Below, piece by piece: positions 19,702-28,295 of a stretch of DNA of 64,000 nt. This DNA is from Acinetobacter lwoffii (GTDB taxonomy: Bacteria; Pseudomonadota; Gammaproteobacteria; Pseudomonadales; Moraxellaceae), in assembly GCF_024129735.1 (NCBI RefSeq), contig NZ_JAMXXK010000003.1, forward strand, positions 1 through 64,000. Reading direction: 5' to 3'. Under the pieces are notes generated by a model, which searched no databases, was not told where the DNA came from, and worked only from the letters and a program-made list of their open reading frames with translations. How positions within the stretch are numbered: the first letter of the stretch is position 1; every line of letters begins with the position of its first letter. A program made the translations under genes and the position numbers.

Positions 19702-20091
19702 ATGAAATTTAAAGCTCTTATTTTGACGGGTCTTGCGAGTATCGCAGTTACAGCTTGTACATCTGCACCCAAAATCCCACAGCTTCAGGTTGGTGTCTTA
19801 CAGGAAGTCCAAAACCTCGAAGTGGTTCCAGCCACGACCAACAACAAGGCAAAACTGACCAAATTCCTCGACAAATGCGTGATTGAATTTACCGGCGATA
19901 TCGGCAATAACCGTGTCATTGAACAATGGTCATTTAAAGGCATGACTCTAATCGATGCCGGCTCAGCGACTTTCCAGCGCGACGGTACTAGCACTGCACA
20001 AAAATTTGACCTGCACGATGCGGGCGTACAAAAGAACTTTGTCAGCTTACGCGAACATTTCGCAAAAGATGCGTTGACACAATGTGACTAA
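19702..20091 (+). CDS. Small putative lipoprotein
   Basis: A 129-residue exported protein. MKFKALILTGLASIAVTACTS is a clear signal peptide (in parts: positively charged start, hydrophobic core, lipobox VTAC), which gives lipidation at Cys19. The mature part contains a pair of Cys (KCVIEFTG and LTQCD at the end) that could form a disulfide in the periplasm. It has its own terminator and no partner gene. I do not recognise a named family. The ribosome binding site AAGAAAG lies about 7 bases upstream. Confidence 0.75.
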   Translation: MKFKALILTGLASIAVTACTSAPKIPQLQVGVLQEVQNLEVVPATTNNKAKLTKFLDKCVIEFTGDIGNNRVIEQWSFKGMTLIDAGSATFQRDGTSTAQKFDLHDAGVQKNFVSLREHFAKDALTQCD

Positions 20092-20098
20092 AAAAATC

Positions 20099-20130
20099 GC
20101 CCTGTTTCTAGTCTAAGAATAGGGCTTTTA
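20099..20130 (+). terminator. Terminator after lipoprotein gene
   Basis: GCCCTGTTTCT/AAGAATAGGGC with one mismatch, ending in TTTTA, 8 bases after the stop. Confidence 0.75.
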
Positions 20131-20319
20131 TTTTGCTGAAAATCAATTCAAGGCTTCTTCTGATATCTACTGCCCCTTCTTTAAAATTACAATATTCCGG
20201 CACAGATCAACCTGAAAGCTCTGCACTCTTCACAGGATATTCATTGTTTTTGACCCATTATCCGTTACACTGAAAAACAAACTCAGACCGCACTTAGACG
20301 AATTCGAGGTCGATCCATA

Positions 20320-20793
20320 ATGAATATCAAAACCCCAATTATTTTAACGACAGCTTTAATGCTTTCTGTTCCAGCATTCGCACAAACCACGACTCAGTCT
20401 GCTAAACCGGTTAAGCCTTATGGTGAAAATCCGAACCTGCTGCATGTCTTTGCTTATAAAGCACAGGAAGGCGTGATTAATACTGCTGAGAAAGTCGGTG
20501 AAGCAACGGAAAAAGGCATTGCCAAAATCAAGCCGGGGGTAGACCGGGCCTGGAGCAATACCAAATCTGCAACCTCTGATACACTGCAAAAAGTAGATCA
20601 GGGTGCAACTCAGGCAGCCCAACAAACCGGTCAGAAAATCCAGCAGACCAAAGAAGTCTGGCGTGGAAATTCACAACAGGCACCTATCGTGCAGCAGCCT
20701 TTAAGCCAGTCGAGTGCGACGCAAAACCCAAATACACCACAGACTCAACCCCAGTCAGGATCAGCTACCAGTTATGCGGTAACCGATTTATAA
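20320..20793 (+). CDS. Secreted low-complexity protein of unknown function
   Basis: A 157-residue protein with a Sec signal peptide (MNIKTPIILTTALMLSVPAFAQ, in two pieces: MNIK, then hydrophobic core to AFA), predicted cleavage after AFA near residue 21. The mature part is helical and polar (YKAQEGVINTAEKVGEATEK, then a Gln/Thr-rich stretch) and ends in a disordered Gln/Pro/Ser tail. No catalytic motif is visible. A periplasmic location is expected. It is monocistronic, with a terminator overlapping its stop codon. Confidence 0.7.
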   Translation: MNIKTPIILTTALMLSVPAFAQTTTQSAKPVKPYGENPNLLHVFAYKAQEGVINTAEKVGEATEKGIAKIKPGVDRAWSNTKSATSDTLQKVDQGATQAAQQTGQKIQQTKEVWRGNSQQAPIVQQPLSQSSATQNPNTPQTQPQSGSATSYAVTDL

Positions 20794-20817
20794 AAAAAGC
20801 CCGTGATGGGCTTTTTT
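20793..20817 (+). terminator. Terminator after secreted-protein gene
   Basis: AAAAAAGCCC, a short loop, GGGCTTTTTT. The A-rich arm begins within the TAA stop codon. Confidence 0.88.
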
Positions 20818-20858
20818 AATTTTTAGAAAATAAAACTATTACCTTGTATCGACGCGAT

Positions 20859-21815
20859 CTATGAATTGACCTGTCGAATCGGCTGACCCTGTTTAAATGC
20901 TGCTACATTTTCGACCATTTGATCCACAATCCGTTGTCTTGCATCGACACTGCCCCAAGCATTATGCGGTGTCACAATCAGGTTGGGAATCGTAGAGTCG
21001 AGCAGCACATTGCCCTGTTTCGGTGGTTCTACCGTTAGAACATCTGTCGCTGCACCGGCAATCTTGCCTGCACGCAGAGCCTCAGCCAATGCCGCTTCAT
21101 CGACAATTCCGCCACGCGCACAGTTAATTAAAAATGCGCTGCTTTTCATTGCATCCAGCTCAGTATGACTGATTAAATGGTGGGTATCTTCAGTAAGTGG
21201 ACAATGCAAAGTTAAAAAATCGACTTGAGGAAGTAGCTCGGCAAATGGCGCACGAGATGCATCCGCCGGACGATTTGGCAGCGCGGCAATAAGCACTTTC
21301 ATGCCAAAGGCTTCGGCCAGTTTCGCCACCGCATGGCCCAGTTCGCCATAACCCACAATGCCCAATGTTTTTCCGGCCAGCTCGACAATTGGCGCATCCA
21401 GCAAACAGAACTGACTGGCTTTTTGCCATTCGCCTTGTTGTAACGCACGTTGGTAAGACAGGAATGAAGTTGCCAGATTCAGCATCAACATGATGGTATG
21501 CTGCGCGACTGCCGAAGTGCCATAAGCCTGACAGTTACACACGACGATCCCTTGCGCTTTGGCCGCCTCAAGGTCGACATTATTGGTGCCGGTTGCAGAG
21601 ATTAAAATGAGTTTGAGTTGAGGGCATTGCTGAATCGTAGCTACACCGATCATCACCTTATTCGTAATGATAACATCGACATCAGCTACACGGGATGCAA
21701 TCTCGGCAGCCGAGGTCGCCGGATACAAAACCAGTGGATCAAATGCGGCATGCAGTGCCTGAAAGTCTAAATCCTGCTGGTCTAAAGAAGCATAGTCTAA
21801 ATAAACGGCTTTCAT
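20859..21815 (-). CDS. D-2-hydroxyacid dehydrogenase
   Basis: NAD(P)-dependent reduction of a 2-oxoacid to the D-2-hydroxyacid, or the reverse. The nucleotide-binding motif is VGYGELGHAVA (about residue 150), and the catalytic triad is visible as the Arg in NCARGGIVDE, the Glu in LTVEPP and the His in TPHNAWGS. Length 318 is normal. The set TPHNAWGS plus a short N-terminal domain resembles the glycerate/hydroxypyruvate reductase (HprA-like) branch, but the substrate is not certain. The start at 21815 is preferred because GAGGGAA is 7 bases upstream; a start at 21842 is less supported. Confidence 0.87.
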   Translation of the reverse strand: MKAVYLDYASLDQQDLDFQALHAAFDPLVLYPATSAAEIASRVADVDVIITNKVMIGVATIQQCPQLKLILISATGTNNVDLEAAKAQGIVVCNCQAYGTSAVAQHTIMLMLNLATSFLSYQRALQQGEWQKASQFCLLDAPIVELAGKTLGIVGYGELGHAVAKLAEAFGMKVLIAALPNRPADASRAPFAELLPQVDFLTLHCPLTEDTHHLISHTELDAMKSSAFLINCARGGIVDEAALAEALRAGKIAGAATDVLTVEPPKQGNVLLDSTIPNLIVTPHNAWGSVDARQRIVDQMVENVAAFKQGQPIRQVNS

Positions 21816-21904
21816 GGCTGTTCCCTCAATCCTGTTTGACAATTTATGTCTGTCATTTAAAACAAGTCATTGAGTCTTTTCAACCCGTTTCCAGCCTGAT
21901 GCAA

Positions 21905-22084
21905 TTAATCCAGCGGTTTATCCATATGATTACGTAGTGACTTGCGAATTCGATACACCACATACACGGACAGAATAATCATAAAGATGATGGACGCACT
22001 GACCATGATCACTGCAGGATGCACAGTTTCTGCATGCGCCAGATTAGGTAGAACCAAACCGAAGATAAAACATACTTGCATCAT
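21905..22084 (-). CDS. Small membrane protein, 59 aa
   Basis: The protein begins MMQVCFIFGLVLPNLAHAET, a probable signal peptide with cleavage after AHA, followed by one transmembrane helix (VIMVSASIIFMIILSVYVVY) and a basic tail (RIRKSLRNHMDKPLD). The result would be a single-span inner-membrane peptide with a cytoplasmic C-terminus. The ATG at 22084 is chosen because AAGGGG stands 6 bases upstream. No family is recognised. Confidence 0.6.
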   Translation of the reverse strand: MMQVCFIFGLVLPNLAHAETVHPAVIMVSASIIFMIILSVYVVYRIRKSLRNHMDKPLD

Positions 22085-22209
22085 AGACATCCCCTTCTTC
22101 GTTTCAACCATCGGGAACGATATAATTGGTTTATTATTTATACCGCTTATCTCTATATTATGCCAAGCCCATAACAATTCAAGTAATTGTTTTTTATTAA
22201 AATTTTCAA

Positions 22210-23529
22210 TTAATTTGTCTCACTGTGCGTCACAAACTGCGTATTTTTGTCACTATCGTCGATAAAAGCAGCAGCACCATATTCATTGGTACTCAGATTC
22301 AGCTGCTTATAGCTAAACATATAAAAATCACTATAGCGCTTTATTAAAATCGGGTGCATGCCCAGATTGAGTTCATCCTGTTCCTTGATCAGCTTCATGA
22401 TATGCCGGTCATTCATCACCACCAGATAACGTTCATCATTCAGGTTAATACTCAATAAACCATTACCTTTGGCATAAATTGGAATCAGGAATTTATGGTT
22501 CAGGGCAATTGCACCTTCTGCATAACTTTCGATTTTATGGCTGATGACATTAAATACCAGACCATGCCCATACTGGTCTAACAGCAACTGACGATTTTCC
22601 TGCGGCAAATTCACATGAATGCCGAGCTTGAGCAGGTCATGCTGATCGACCTGTTTATTGCGCAAAAGTTCCCGCAAAATAACCTGTTTCTGGCTGGCAT
22701 CAAAAAACTGGTTATCCAGTTGCAGATCGTTATTTTTCAGAATGTGTCCCAAGGCCATGCGGTGCCGTGGCAAGACATTTTCGATCACCTTGCGGTAGTA
22801 GAACTTGCTGTTTTTCTTGACCCGACGCATTTTCTGGTAGAAATAACTTGGCTCATATTCATGCACCAAAAAGTCATAGAGCAATTCGGAACTAGCCAAA
22901 ACTGCGATCGCATCATGTCCGGTAAAAGGCAAATGCAGCACATGATGATGCGGAATCAGCGCCTCTAATTTCAGATAATGGGCACGATCTTCGGCACAGT
23001 AAGGATCATAGACAATAATATATTCACATGCAGGCTCGATATCCTGAGCTTCAACCCGCATATTGGCATTCAGCTCTGGCTGATAGAACATGTTATAGCG
23101 GGCATCATGTACATCTTCCGGATCGATCGAGTATTGCGGCACCATCGCCACCACCCGTTGTACGCCCAAGGCACGGGAATATTTAATTGCAGCATAGCCA
23201 CCCATCGAGCCACCATAGGCAATACGCTGCTGAAACGGCGCAATCAGATCTGCGATGGCTTGCAACATGTTCCACATGGAACCTTGCGGAAACCAGGATT
23301 TATGCTTGGGCATAATACCAAGCACATTAAACTCGAATTTCGCCAGTGACTTTTCTGCATTGATGTTGAGGCCCTTGGCACGGGTAATCAAATCGCCAAA
23401 TGAAAAAATCAGTTCTGAAGAAGATCCCGGCATAAAAATCGCACGTATATGTTCATCTTCAAAAACAATCTGCTTGTCCATAACTTTCCCATGCTGGTAA
23501 ATCGAACCCTTCCACAACAATTCAGTCAA
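22210..23529 (-). CDS. Alpha/beta-hydrolase-like protein, unknown role
   Basis: The first half (about residues 1-225) looks like an alpha/beta-hydrolase: nucleophile elbow GGSMGGYAAIKYS (Ser about 108), a candidate acid in IVYDPYCAED and a candidate His in FTGHDAIAVL. The second half (about 225-439) is unlike the hydrolase fold: a basic segment FYQKMRRVKKNSKFYYRKV, then a strand-rich tail with repeated hydrophobic/charged alternation (LLSINLNDERYLVVMND, MFSYKQLNLSTNEYG). No signal peptide or membrane helix. It resembles the uncharacterised hydrolases found near polysaccharide genes, but nothing of that kind is adjacent here. The substrate is unknown. Start at 23529 as the longest frame; not supported by a strong ribosome binding site. 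Confidence 0.7.
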   Translation of the reverse strand: MTELLWKGSIYQHGKVMDKQIVFEDEHIRAIFMPGSSSELIFSFGDLITRAKGLNINAEKSLAKFEFNVLGIMPKHKSWFPQGSMWNMLQAIADLIAPFQQRIAYGGSMGGYAAIKYSRALGVQRVVAMVPQYSIDPEDVHDARYNMFYQPELNANMRVEAQDIEPACEYIIVYDPYCAEDRAHYLKLEALIPHHHVLHLPFTGHDAIAVLASSELLYDFLVHEYEPSYFYQKMRRVKKNSKFYYRKVIENVLPRHRMALGHILKNNDLQLDNQFFDASQKQVILRELLRNKQVDQHDLLKLGIHVNLPQENRQLLLDQYGHGLVFNVISHKIESYAEGAIALNHKFLIPIYAKGNGLLSINLNDERYLVVMNDRHIMKLIKEQDELNLGMHPILIKRYSDFYMFSYKQLNLSTNEYGAAAFIDDSDKNTQFVTHSETN

Positions 23530-23594
23530 TGAACGCTGTCAAAAAAGTGAATATGCTATTTTATATCGATCAAAAAGATTAAAAAGCGCAAAAT

Positions 23595-24371
23595 ATGACA
23601 CAATCATTACATCCTGCAGCAAAACGGGGTTTTAGTGCGTCGGCTGAGCTCTATCAGCAAGTGCGTCCCGATTATCCGGCAGAAATCAGCCAGTGGCTGA
23701 GTGAAACGTTGGCTTTGCCTGCAGATGCGCATGTTTTGGATTTGGGTAGTGGAACTGGCAAGTTTATCCCCTATTTACGCCCGCTCAGTAAGCACATTAT
23801 CGCAATTGATCCTGTCCCGGAAATGCTGGCTCAATTAAAACAGGCGCATCCGGACATTCATGCTCTTGAAGGCGTTAGCCATCAACTTCCCCTGCCTGAT
23901 CATAGCCTGAATGCGGTATTTTGTGCACAGTCATTTCACTGGTTTGCCGATTCTGCTACCTTACAAGAATTAGATCGGGTACTCAAACCGCAGGGTTATC
24001 TGGTGTTAATTTGGAATCAGCGCGATACTCGGATCGACTGGGTTCAGGCCTTGGCCGATTGTATTGCCCCCTTGGAAGGCGATACGCCGCGCTATCATAG
24101 CGGCACCTGGCGCGAGGTCTTTGCACAGCAAACGCTATTTCAGCCCTATGCAGAAACCACAATGACCCAGCAACAGCATGGCAGTGTCGAGCAGGTGGTA
24201 TCCAAGCGGCTGCTCTCGACTAGTTTTATTGCAGCCATGCCTGAACAGCAGCAGGCACAGTTAAAACAACAATTTGAACAGATCATCCAGCAATATACAG
24301 CCAAAAGCGCAGAGGAAATGATCGATTTTCCTTATGTCACCCATATCTATGTGTTCAAGAAAAGTAATTAA
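23595..24371 (+). CDS. Class I SAM-dependent methyltransferase
   Basis: A 258-residue Rossmann-fold methyltransferase. SAM motif I is VLDLGSGTGKFI (about residue 48), and the later motifs are IAIDPVPEMLAQL and QSFHWFADSATLQELDRVLKP (two parts), which match the Methyltransf_11/UbiE-like pattern seen in trans-aconitate-type and small-molecule methyltransferases. The substrate is not known. It is followed after 15 bases by a lipoprotein gene with its own strong ribosome binding site, so the two are probably cotranscribed. Confidence 0.85.
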   Translation: MTQSLHPAAKRGFSASAELYQQVRPDYPAEISQWLSETLALPADAHVLDLGSGTGKFIPYLRPLSKHIIAIDPVPEMLAQLKQAHPDIHALEGVSHQLPLPDHSLNAVFCAQSFHWFADSATLQELDRVLKPQGYLVLIWNQRDTRIDWVQALADCIAPLEGDTPRYHSGTWREVFAQQTLFQPYAETTMTQQQHGSVEQVVSKRLLSTSFIAAMPEQQQAQLKQQFEQIIQQYTAKSAEEMIDFPYVTHIYVFKKSN

Positions 24372-24386
24372 AAACAGGAGGCGATC

Positions 24387-24974
24387 ATGCATAAAATACC
24401 AGGAATGACACGAACGCTGTTGTTCGCTGCGGCCATGCTGCTGATGGCATGTGACCAGAAAACGACCGAAACTCCGACTGAAGCGACAACAGATAATACG
24501 GCTTCAGATCAAGTCATGCAGGAACTGAAAACCGAGCCACTGAAAGACTTCCCTAAAACTGCTGATGATCCGCATGATATTGCTGCATTGACAGATTATG
24601 AACAGCGCTTTCAGGAAATGAGCAGCGACTTGGAAAAAGAATTAAACAGCATGCGCGATGATGAAAATATGACAGAAGAATTTGTCCAGCAACGTCAGCG
24701 TGATCATGTCCAGTCAGCATTGAATATGTTGAAGGCTTTAGAACTGAAAACCGAACAGGGCCGTTATATTCAGGGCTTAATGTATCAATACTGGGAACAT
24801 CAGGACAAATTACTCAATACTCCCAAGACTCAAGCTACACCCGTGAATGAAGCCAGTGAGAATGTCAAAGGTCTAGGGAAATATCTACACGCCCAAGAAC
24901 AACTGGAACGCTGGCGTTCGCAATATCCGGATCTCGCCAAGAAAGAACCCGCTTCCCGGCAAGTGAAGGAATAG
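24387..24974 (+). CDS. Putative lipoprotein, helical
   Basis: A 195-residue protein with a lipoprotein signal peptide: MTRTLLFAAAMLLMACDQK, lipobox LMAC (Cys about 22). The mature part is mostly helical and acidic, with Gln/Glu-rich stretches (FQEMSSDLEKELNSM, VQSALNMLKALELK), and it ends in a basic segment. AGGAGGCGATC before the ATG is a strong ribosome binding site. The distance to the methyltransferase gene is only 15 bases. No family recognised. Confidence 0.75.
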   Translation: MHKIPGMTRTLLFAAAMLLMACDQKTTETPTEATTDNTASDQVMQELKTEPLKDFPKTADDPHDIAALTDYEQRFQEMSSDLEKELNSMRDDENMTEEFVQQRQRDHVQSALNMLKALELKTEQGRYIQGLMYQYWEHQDKLLNTPKTQATPVNEASENVKGLGKYLHAQEQLERWRSQYPDLAKKEPASRQVKE

Positions 24975-25124
24975 TCTAGGATGCTAGATTGGCACACAGC
25001 TTAGATAAAATACAAAAATAATCTAAGCTGAACTGGCAGCTTTAAAACAGCGTGAATGAACAAGGCCGGATCTGTTGAGTCTGCATTCAGTATAAATACT
25101 AGATCATCCTAGCTATAAAATGAC

Positions 25125-26324
25125 TTAATCTGCTGTCAGAAACTGATGCACACCTTCACCCGCTGCACGCCCTGTGGCAAAACAGGCTGTCAGTAGATAA
25201 CCGCCGGTCGGTGCATCCCAGTCCAGCATTTCTCCGCAAAGAAATACATGTGGGTTAGATTTCAATTGTAGCTGTTCTGACAACACTTCACGCTTGACAC
25301 CACCTGCACAGCTAATCGCCTCTTCAATCGGGCGGAAACCTGTGAGTGGAAGGGTCAAATGTTTAATTTTTTTGGCTAATTCAGCAGCATCTTGCCATAC
25401 CGCTTTGGCTACCAATTCCCGTACTAAGGCCGCCTTGGCACCGTCCAATCCAGCTTTACGCCAGACATTAGTTAAAGACTGCTTCTTACTTGGCTGTAAT
25501 TTTTGCGCAAGCTGTTCCATGCTTTGATTTGGGAAGAGGTCCAGATGCAGCTGCATCGGCTGCCCCTGTTTAAGCTGCTCACGTAAGCCACGACCCTGCT
25601 TATAGATCAGACCACTTTCCAGACCATAATGACTGATCACGATATCGCCGATGGTCTTTTCACCTTGCCCAACCCATGCTGCAACACGTTTCAGCGGCTG
25701 ACCAAAGACTGGCTGCATAAACCGAGACCAAGGATATTCCACTCCGGCATTACTGGCTTGGAAAGGCTCAATTTCATCCGGTTTCAGCCATGCTTGCCAT
25801 GCACCATCACTCCCCAACGCTGACCAAGACACTGCCCCACAAGCCAGAATAATGGCATCAAAATGTTCAGTGCGATATTCATTATTTTTCAGATCATGCA
25901 GCTCAAGCTGTTGTTGCTCTAACTGGCTGACTTTATGCCGGTAATGAAACTGAACATCATCACTGGCCAAACGCTTGAGCCAGGCACGCAGCAAGGGCGC
26001 GGCTTTCATCTCTGTAGGAAATACCCGGCCAGACGAACCGATATAAGGTTCAATACCAAGCTGCTTCATCCAGTCTTGAATCCAGAGCGCATCCCAGCGT
26101 TTGATCCAGGGAGACAACCACTCCATCTGATCATAACGTTGTACAAACTGTGGCACAGGCTCGGCATGGGAAATATTCAGACCGGTCTTTCCTGCCATCA
26201 GGAGTTTTCGCGCGGCAGACGGCTTTTGCTCATAGACATGCAACTCATAATCAAACTGACTGAGCACTTCTGCTGCCATTAAGCCTGCAGGGCCTGCGCC
26301 CACAATAGCAATGCGTTTGCTCAT
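25125..26324 (-). CDS. Flavoprotein, HI0933/BaiN family
   Basis: A 399-residue FAD-dependent protein. The dinucleotide fold is AIVGAGPAGLMAAEVLS at the N-terminus. GKTGLNISHAEP and a C-terminal SCAGGVKREVL with CGEMLDWDAPTGGYLLTACF (in pieces) are the signature of the HI0933/BaiN/TIGR03862 family. Related proteins are annotated as NAD(P)/FAD oxidoreductases; BaiN itself acts in bile-acid dehydroxylation, but most members have no known substrate. I place the start at 26324 because the longer frame would run through the trmB-like stop codon. The gap to that gene is 4 bases, so the two form an operon. Confidence 0.85.
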   Translation of the reverse strand: MSKRIAIVGAGPAGLMAAEVLSQFDYELHVYEQKPSAARKLLMAGKTGLNISHAEPVPQFVQRYDQMEWLSPWIKRWDALWIQDWMKQLGIEPYIGSSGRVFPTEMKAAPLLRAWLKRLASDDVQFHYRHKVSQLEQQQLELHDLKNNEYRTEHFDAIILACGAVSWSALGSDGAWQAWLKPDEIEPFQASNAGVEYPWSRFMQPVFGQPLKRVAAWVGQGEKTIGDIVISHYGLESGLIYKQGRGLREQLKQGQPMQLHLDLFPNQSMEQLAQKLQPSKKQSLTNVWRKAGLDGAKAALVRELVAKAVWQDAAELAKKIKHLTLPLTGFRPIEEAISCAGGVKREVLSEQLQLKSNPHVFLCGEMLDWDAPTGGYLLTACFATGRAAGEGVHQFLTAD

Positions 26325-26328
26325 CTGA

Positions 26329-26967
26329 TTATTCCGCGACGGTGGCATTCTGCCCTTGCAAAGGCTGGAAATCATCAAAGCGCGTTACATATCTTTCAGG
26401 CTTGCTGATGATCAGTTGCTGGCATAGTTCACCGCGCTCCAGATATTTAATTTCAAAATGGGTACGCGCCGAATCTGCAGCAATCACTTCTTTGACAAAA
26501 GGTAGCTTCCAGAGCTCTCGCACTTGTATTTCTGCTTCTTCGATATAGGCAGGAATATTACTGGCCAAAGTAATCGTTCCCCCGGTTTTCAGGCGGGAAA
26601 GTAGAAACTCAAAAAATGGCATATTGACCCAGCGCTGTGCCGGATTATGCGGTTCAGGATTTGGATATAAAATAAAGAATTGTTCGACCTGCTGCGGATA
26701 CAGTGCATGCACGATCCACGGTAAAGCATCGGCATGAACGGTTTGTAAATTAGTTTGACCCTCAACAGCATGCTGTTTTTGCATTGCCAGAAATTTTTCA
26801 CGGGTACGTTCAATTGCAATCAGTTGAGTGTCGGGATTGTTCTTGCTGAATAACAAGGCATGTTTACCTTTACCCGCTCCCACTTCGACGCAGACCGGTT
26901 CAGGACTGATGCTTTGAAAATCACGGGGCGCATGCATACGCTGTGCTTGAAATTGACGAATCGGCAT
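26329..26967 (-). CDS. Divergent TrmB-like methyltransferase
   Basis: A 212-residue SAM-dependent methyltransferase with motif I VCVEVGAGKGKHALLF and the acidic strand QLIAIERTREKF, then YPQQVEQFFILYPNPEPHNP. The overall layout and the LYPNPEP motif (aligned to FPDPWPKKRH of TrmB) place it in the TrmB (tRNA guanine-46-N7) methyltransferase family. The KKRHHKRR basic stretch of the canonical enzyme is replaced by HNPAQRW, and the C-terminal TxxE/xG region is weaker (THFEIKYLERGELC). It may therefore be a paralogue with a different substrate. It sits 4 bases upstream of the flavoprotein gene and is divergent from yacG. Confidence 0.7.
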   Translation of the reverse strand: MPIRQFQAQRMHAPRDFQSISPEPVCVEVGAGKGKHALLFSKNNPDTQLIAIERTREKFLAMQKQHAVEGQTNLQTVHADALPWIVHALYPQQVEQFFILYPNPEPHNPAQRWVNMPFFEFLLSRLKTGGTITLASNIPAYIEEAEIQVRELWKLPFVKEVIAADSARTHFEIKYLERGELCQQLIISKPERYVTRFDDFQPLQGQNATVAE

Positions 26968-27057
26968 AATCAGATCAAACTAATAAAAACCGCATAAGTC
27001 TAACAAGCGCGGCTATATTTGCCTAATCGAACCTTTATTTTTCTTTGGAGTCGTCCC

Positions 27058-27231
27058 ATGCCTACCACTTTAAACTGTCCGCGCTGTGGCAAGCTGACCA
27101 CATGGGAAGATAATGAATTCCGTCCTTTTTGCTCAGAACGTTGCAAGATGATTGATCTGGGGGCTTGGGCCAATGAGGAATATAGTTTGCCCACCCAAGA
27201 TGCACCGCAAGCCGATAACAGCGAAGAATAA
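27058..27231 (+). CDS. yacG: DNA gyrase inhibitor YacG
   Basis: A 57-residue zinc protein. Four Cys in two pairs (CPRCGKLT and [13 protein letters not shown]) bind zinc, and the motif [17 protein letters not shown] is the YacG signature. E. coli YacG binds GyrB and inhibits gyrase. The start at 27058 has GGAG 8 bases upstream. It is monocistronic and divergent from the TrmB-like gene. Confidence 0.93.
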   Translation: MPTTLNCPRCGKLTTWEDNEFRPFCSERCKMIDLGAWANEEYSLPTQDAPQADNSEE

Positions 27232-27405
27232 AGGTCTTCCCTGTCGAAAATTCTGTCTGAAAGCAGAATCTTGTCGAAATTAAGTAAATAAATCATATGA
27301 GTTTTATAAAATTACTTAGATAAAGCAACACGAATTAACATCTTTCATAAAGCCTTAGTATTATTGTTCTACTCTAAATTTTCACATTATTTTTAGAGCA
27401 ATAAT

Positions 27406-27588
27406 ATGGGTTATATTATTTTAAGAGTCATATTAATTGGGGTTGGTCTACTCGCACTTCTTTCGTTGGGAGTCGGCATTTTCCAACAAGATAGTTTATT
27501 TATTGTATTGGGTGTGCTTTTTGCTTTTGCCGCTTGGCTCATACACATGCAAACGCGACAACTTCGCAATAATCCCTTTTCAGAATAA
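27406..27588 (+). CDS. Two-helix membrane protein, 60 aa
   Basis: Two hydrophobic helices (YIILRVILIGVGLLALLSLG and LFIVLGVLFAFAAWLIHM) separated by a short polar hairpin, with a basic C-terminal tail. It fits a small inner-membrane protein of unknown function. The gene has its own terminator, shared with the convergent MBL-fold gene. Confidence 0.65.
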   Translation: MGYIILRVILIGVGLLALLSLGVGIFQQDSLFIVLGVLFAFAAWLIHMQTRQLRNNPFSE

Positions 27589-27589
27589 A

Positions 27590-27621
27590 AATAAAAGACC
27601 AAACTATATTGGTCTTTTATT
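27590..27621. terminator. Bidirectional terminator
   Basis: AATAAAAGACCAA/TTGGTCTTTTATT, a 13-bp stem with a 6-base loop between convergent genes. Both strands give a T-rich arm. Confidence 0.85.
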
Positions 27622-27628
27622 TACGCTT

Positions 27629-28273
27629 TTAACCCGCTTTACCTGCAACAAAAGGATTATGCTGCTTTTCAAAACCAATGGTGCTAATCGGACCATGTCC
27701 TGAAATGAATTGGGTTTCATCTGGCAGGCTGAAACATTCTCGCTGAATTGAATCTAAGAGCTGTTGATGGTTGCCACGCGGGAAATCAGTCCGGCCAATC
27801 GAGCCTTTAAACAATACATCCCCTGTCCATAACAAGTCATAATTTTTGTTATAGAACATCACGTGACCCGGCGTATGGCCTGGAGCAAAACGCACTTCGA
27901 ACTCCTCATTGCCGAGTTTGAGCACTTCACCACCTTCCAGCCACTGGGTCACTTCAACTTTTTCCGGAATCGGAAAACCATAACGTGCCGAAACTTCTTG
28001 AATCATGTCAAGCCAGAATGCATCTTCCTTATGTGGTCCGATTACCGGTACATTCCAGGCCTTTTTTAATGCACCCACCGCACCCGCATGATCCAGATGG
28101 CCATGAGTGAGCCACAAGGCTTTAACCGTTAAACCCAGCGCTTCAACTTCAGCTTTGAGTTTTTCAGGTTCGCCCCCCGCATCAATCAAAATGGCTTCTT
28201 TAGTGTCCGCATCCCAAACGATCGAACAGTTTTGCTGAAATGCAGTAACTGGAACAATTTTGACTTGTAACAT
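27629..28273 (-). CDS. MBL-fold hydrolase, glyoxalase II type
   Basis: A 214-residue metallo-beta-lactamase-fold protein. The metal motif is THGHLDHAGAVG, with later ligands in FAPGHTPGHV and LLWTGDVLF. The terminal SGHGPISTIGFEK is typical of the YcbL-like thioesterase/glyoxalase II group. It probably hydrolyses a thioester; the substrate is unknown. I choose the ATG at 28273. The 11 extra residues of a longer frame begin at TTG and lie within the end of hemH. The overlap would otherwise be 11 bases; with this start the gap to hemH is 22 bases. Confidence 0.85.
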   Translation of the reverse strand: MLQVKIVPVTAFQQNCSIVWDADTKEAILIDAGGEPEKLKAEVEALGLTVKALWLTHGHLDHAGAVGALKKAWNVPVIGPHKEDAFWLDMIQEVSARYGFPIPEKVEVTQWLEGGEVLKLGNEEFEVRFAPGHTPGHVMFYNKNYDLLWTGDVLFKGSIGRTDFPRGNHQQLLDSIQRECFSLPDETQFISGHGPISTIGFEKQHNPFVAGKAG

Positions 28274-28295
28274 GGGGTGAAAAACCTCGGGCAAG

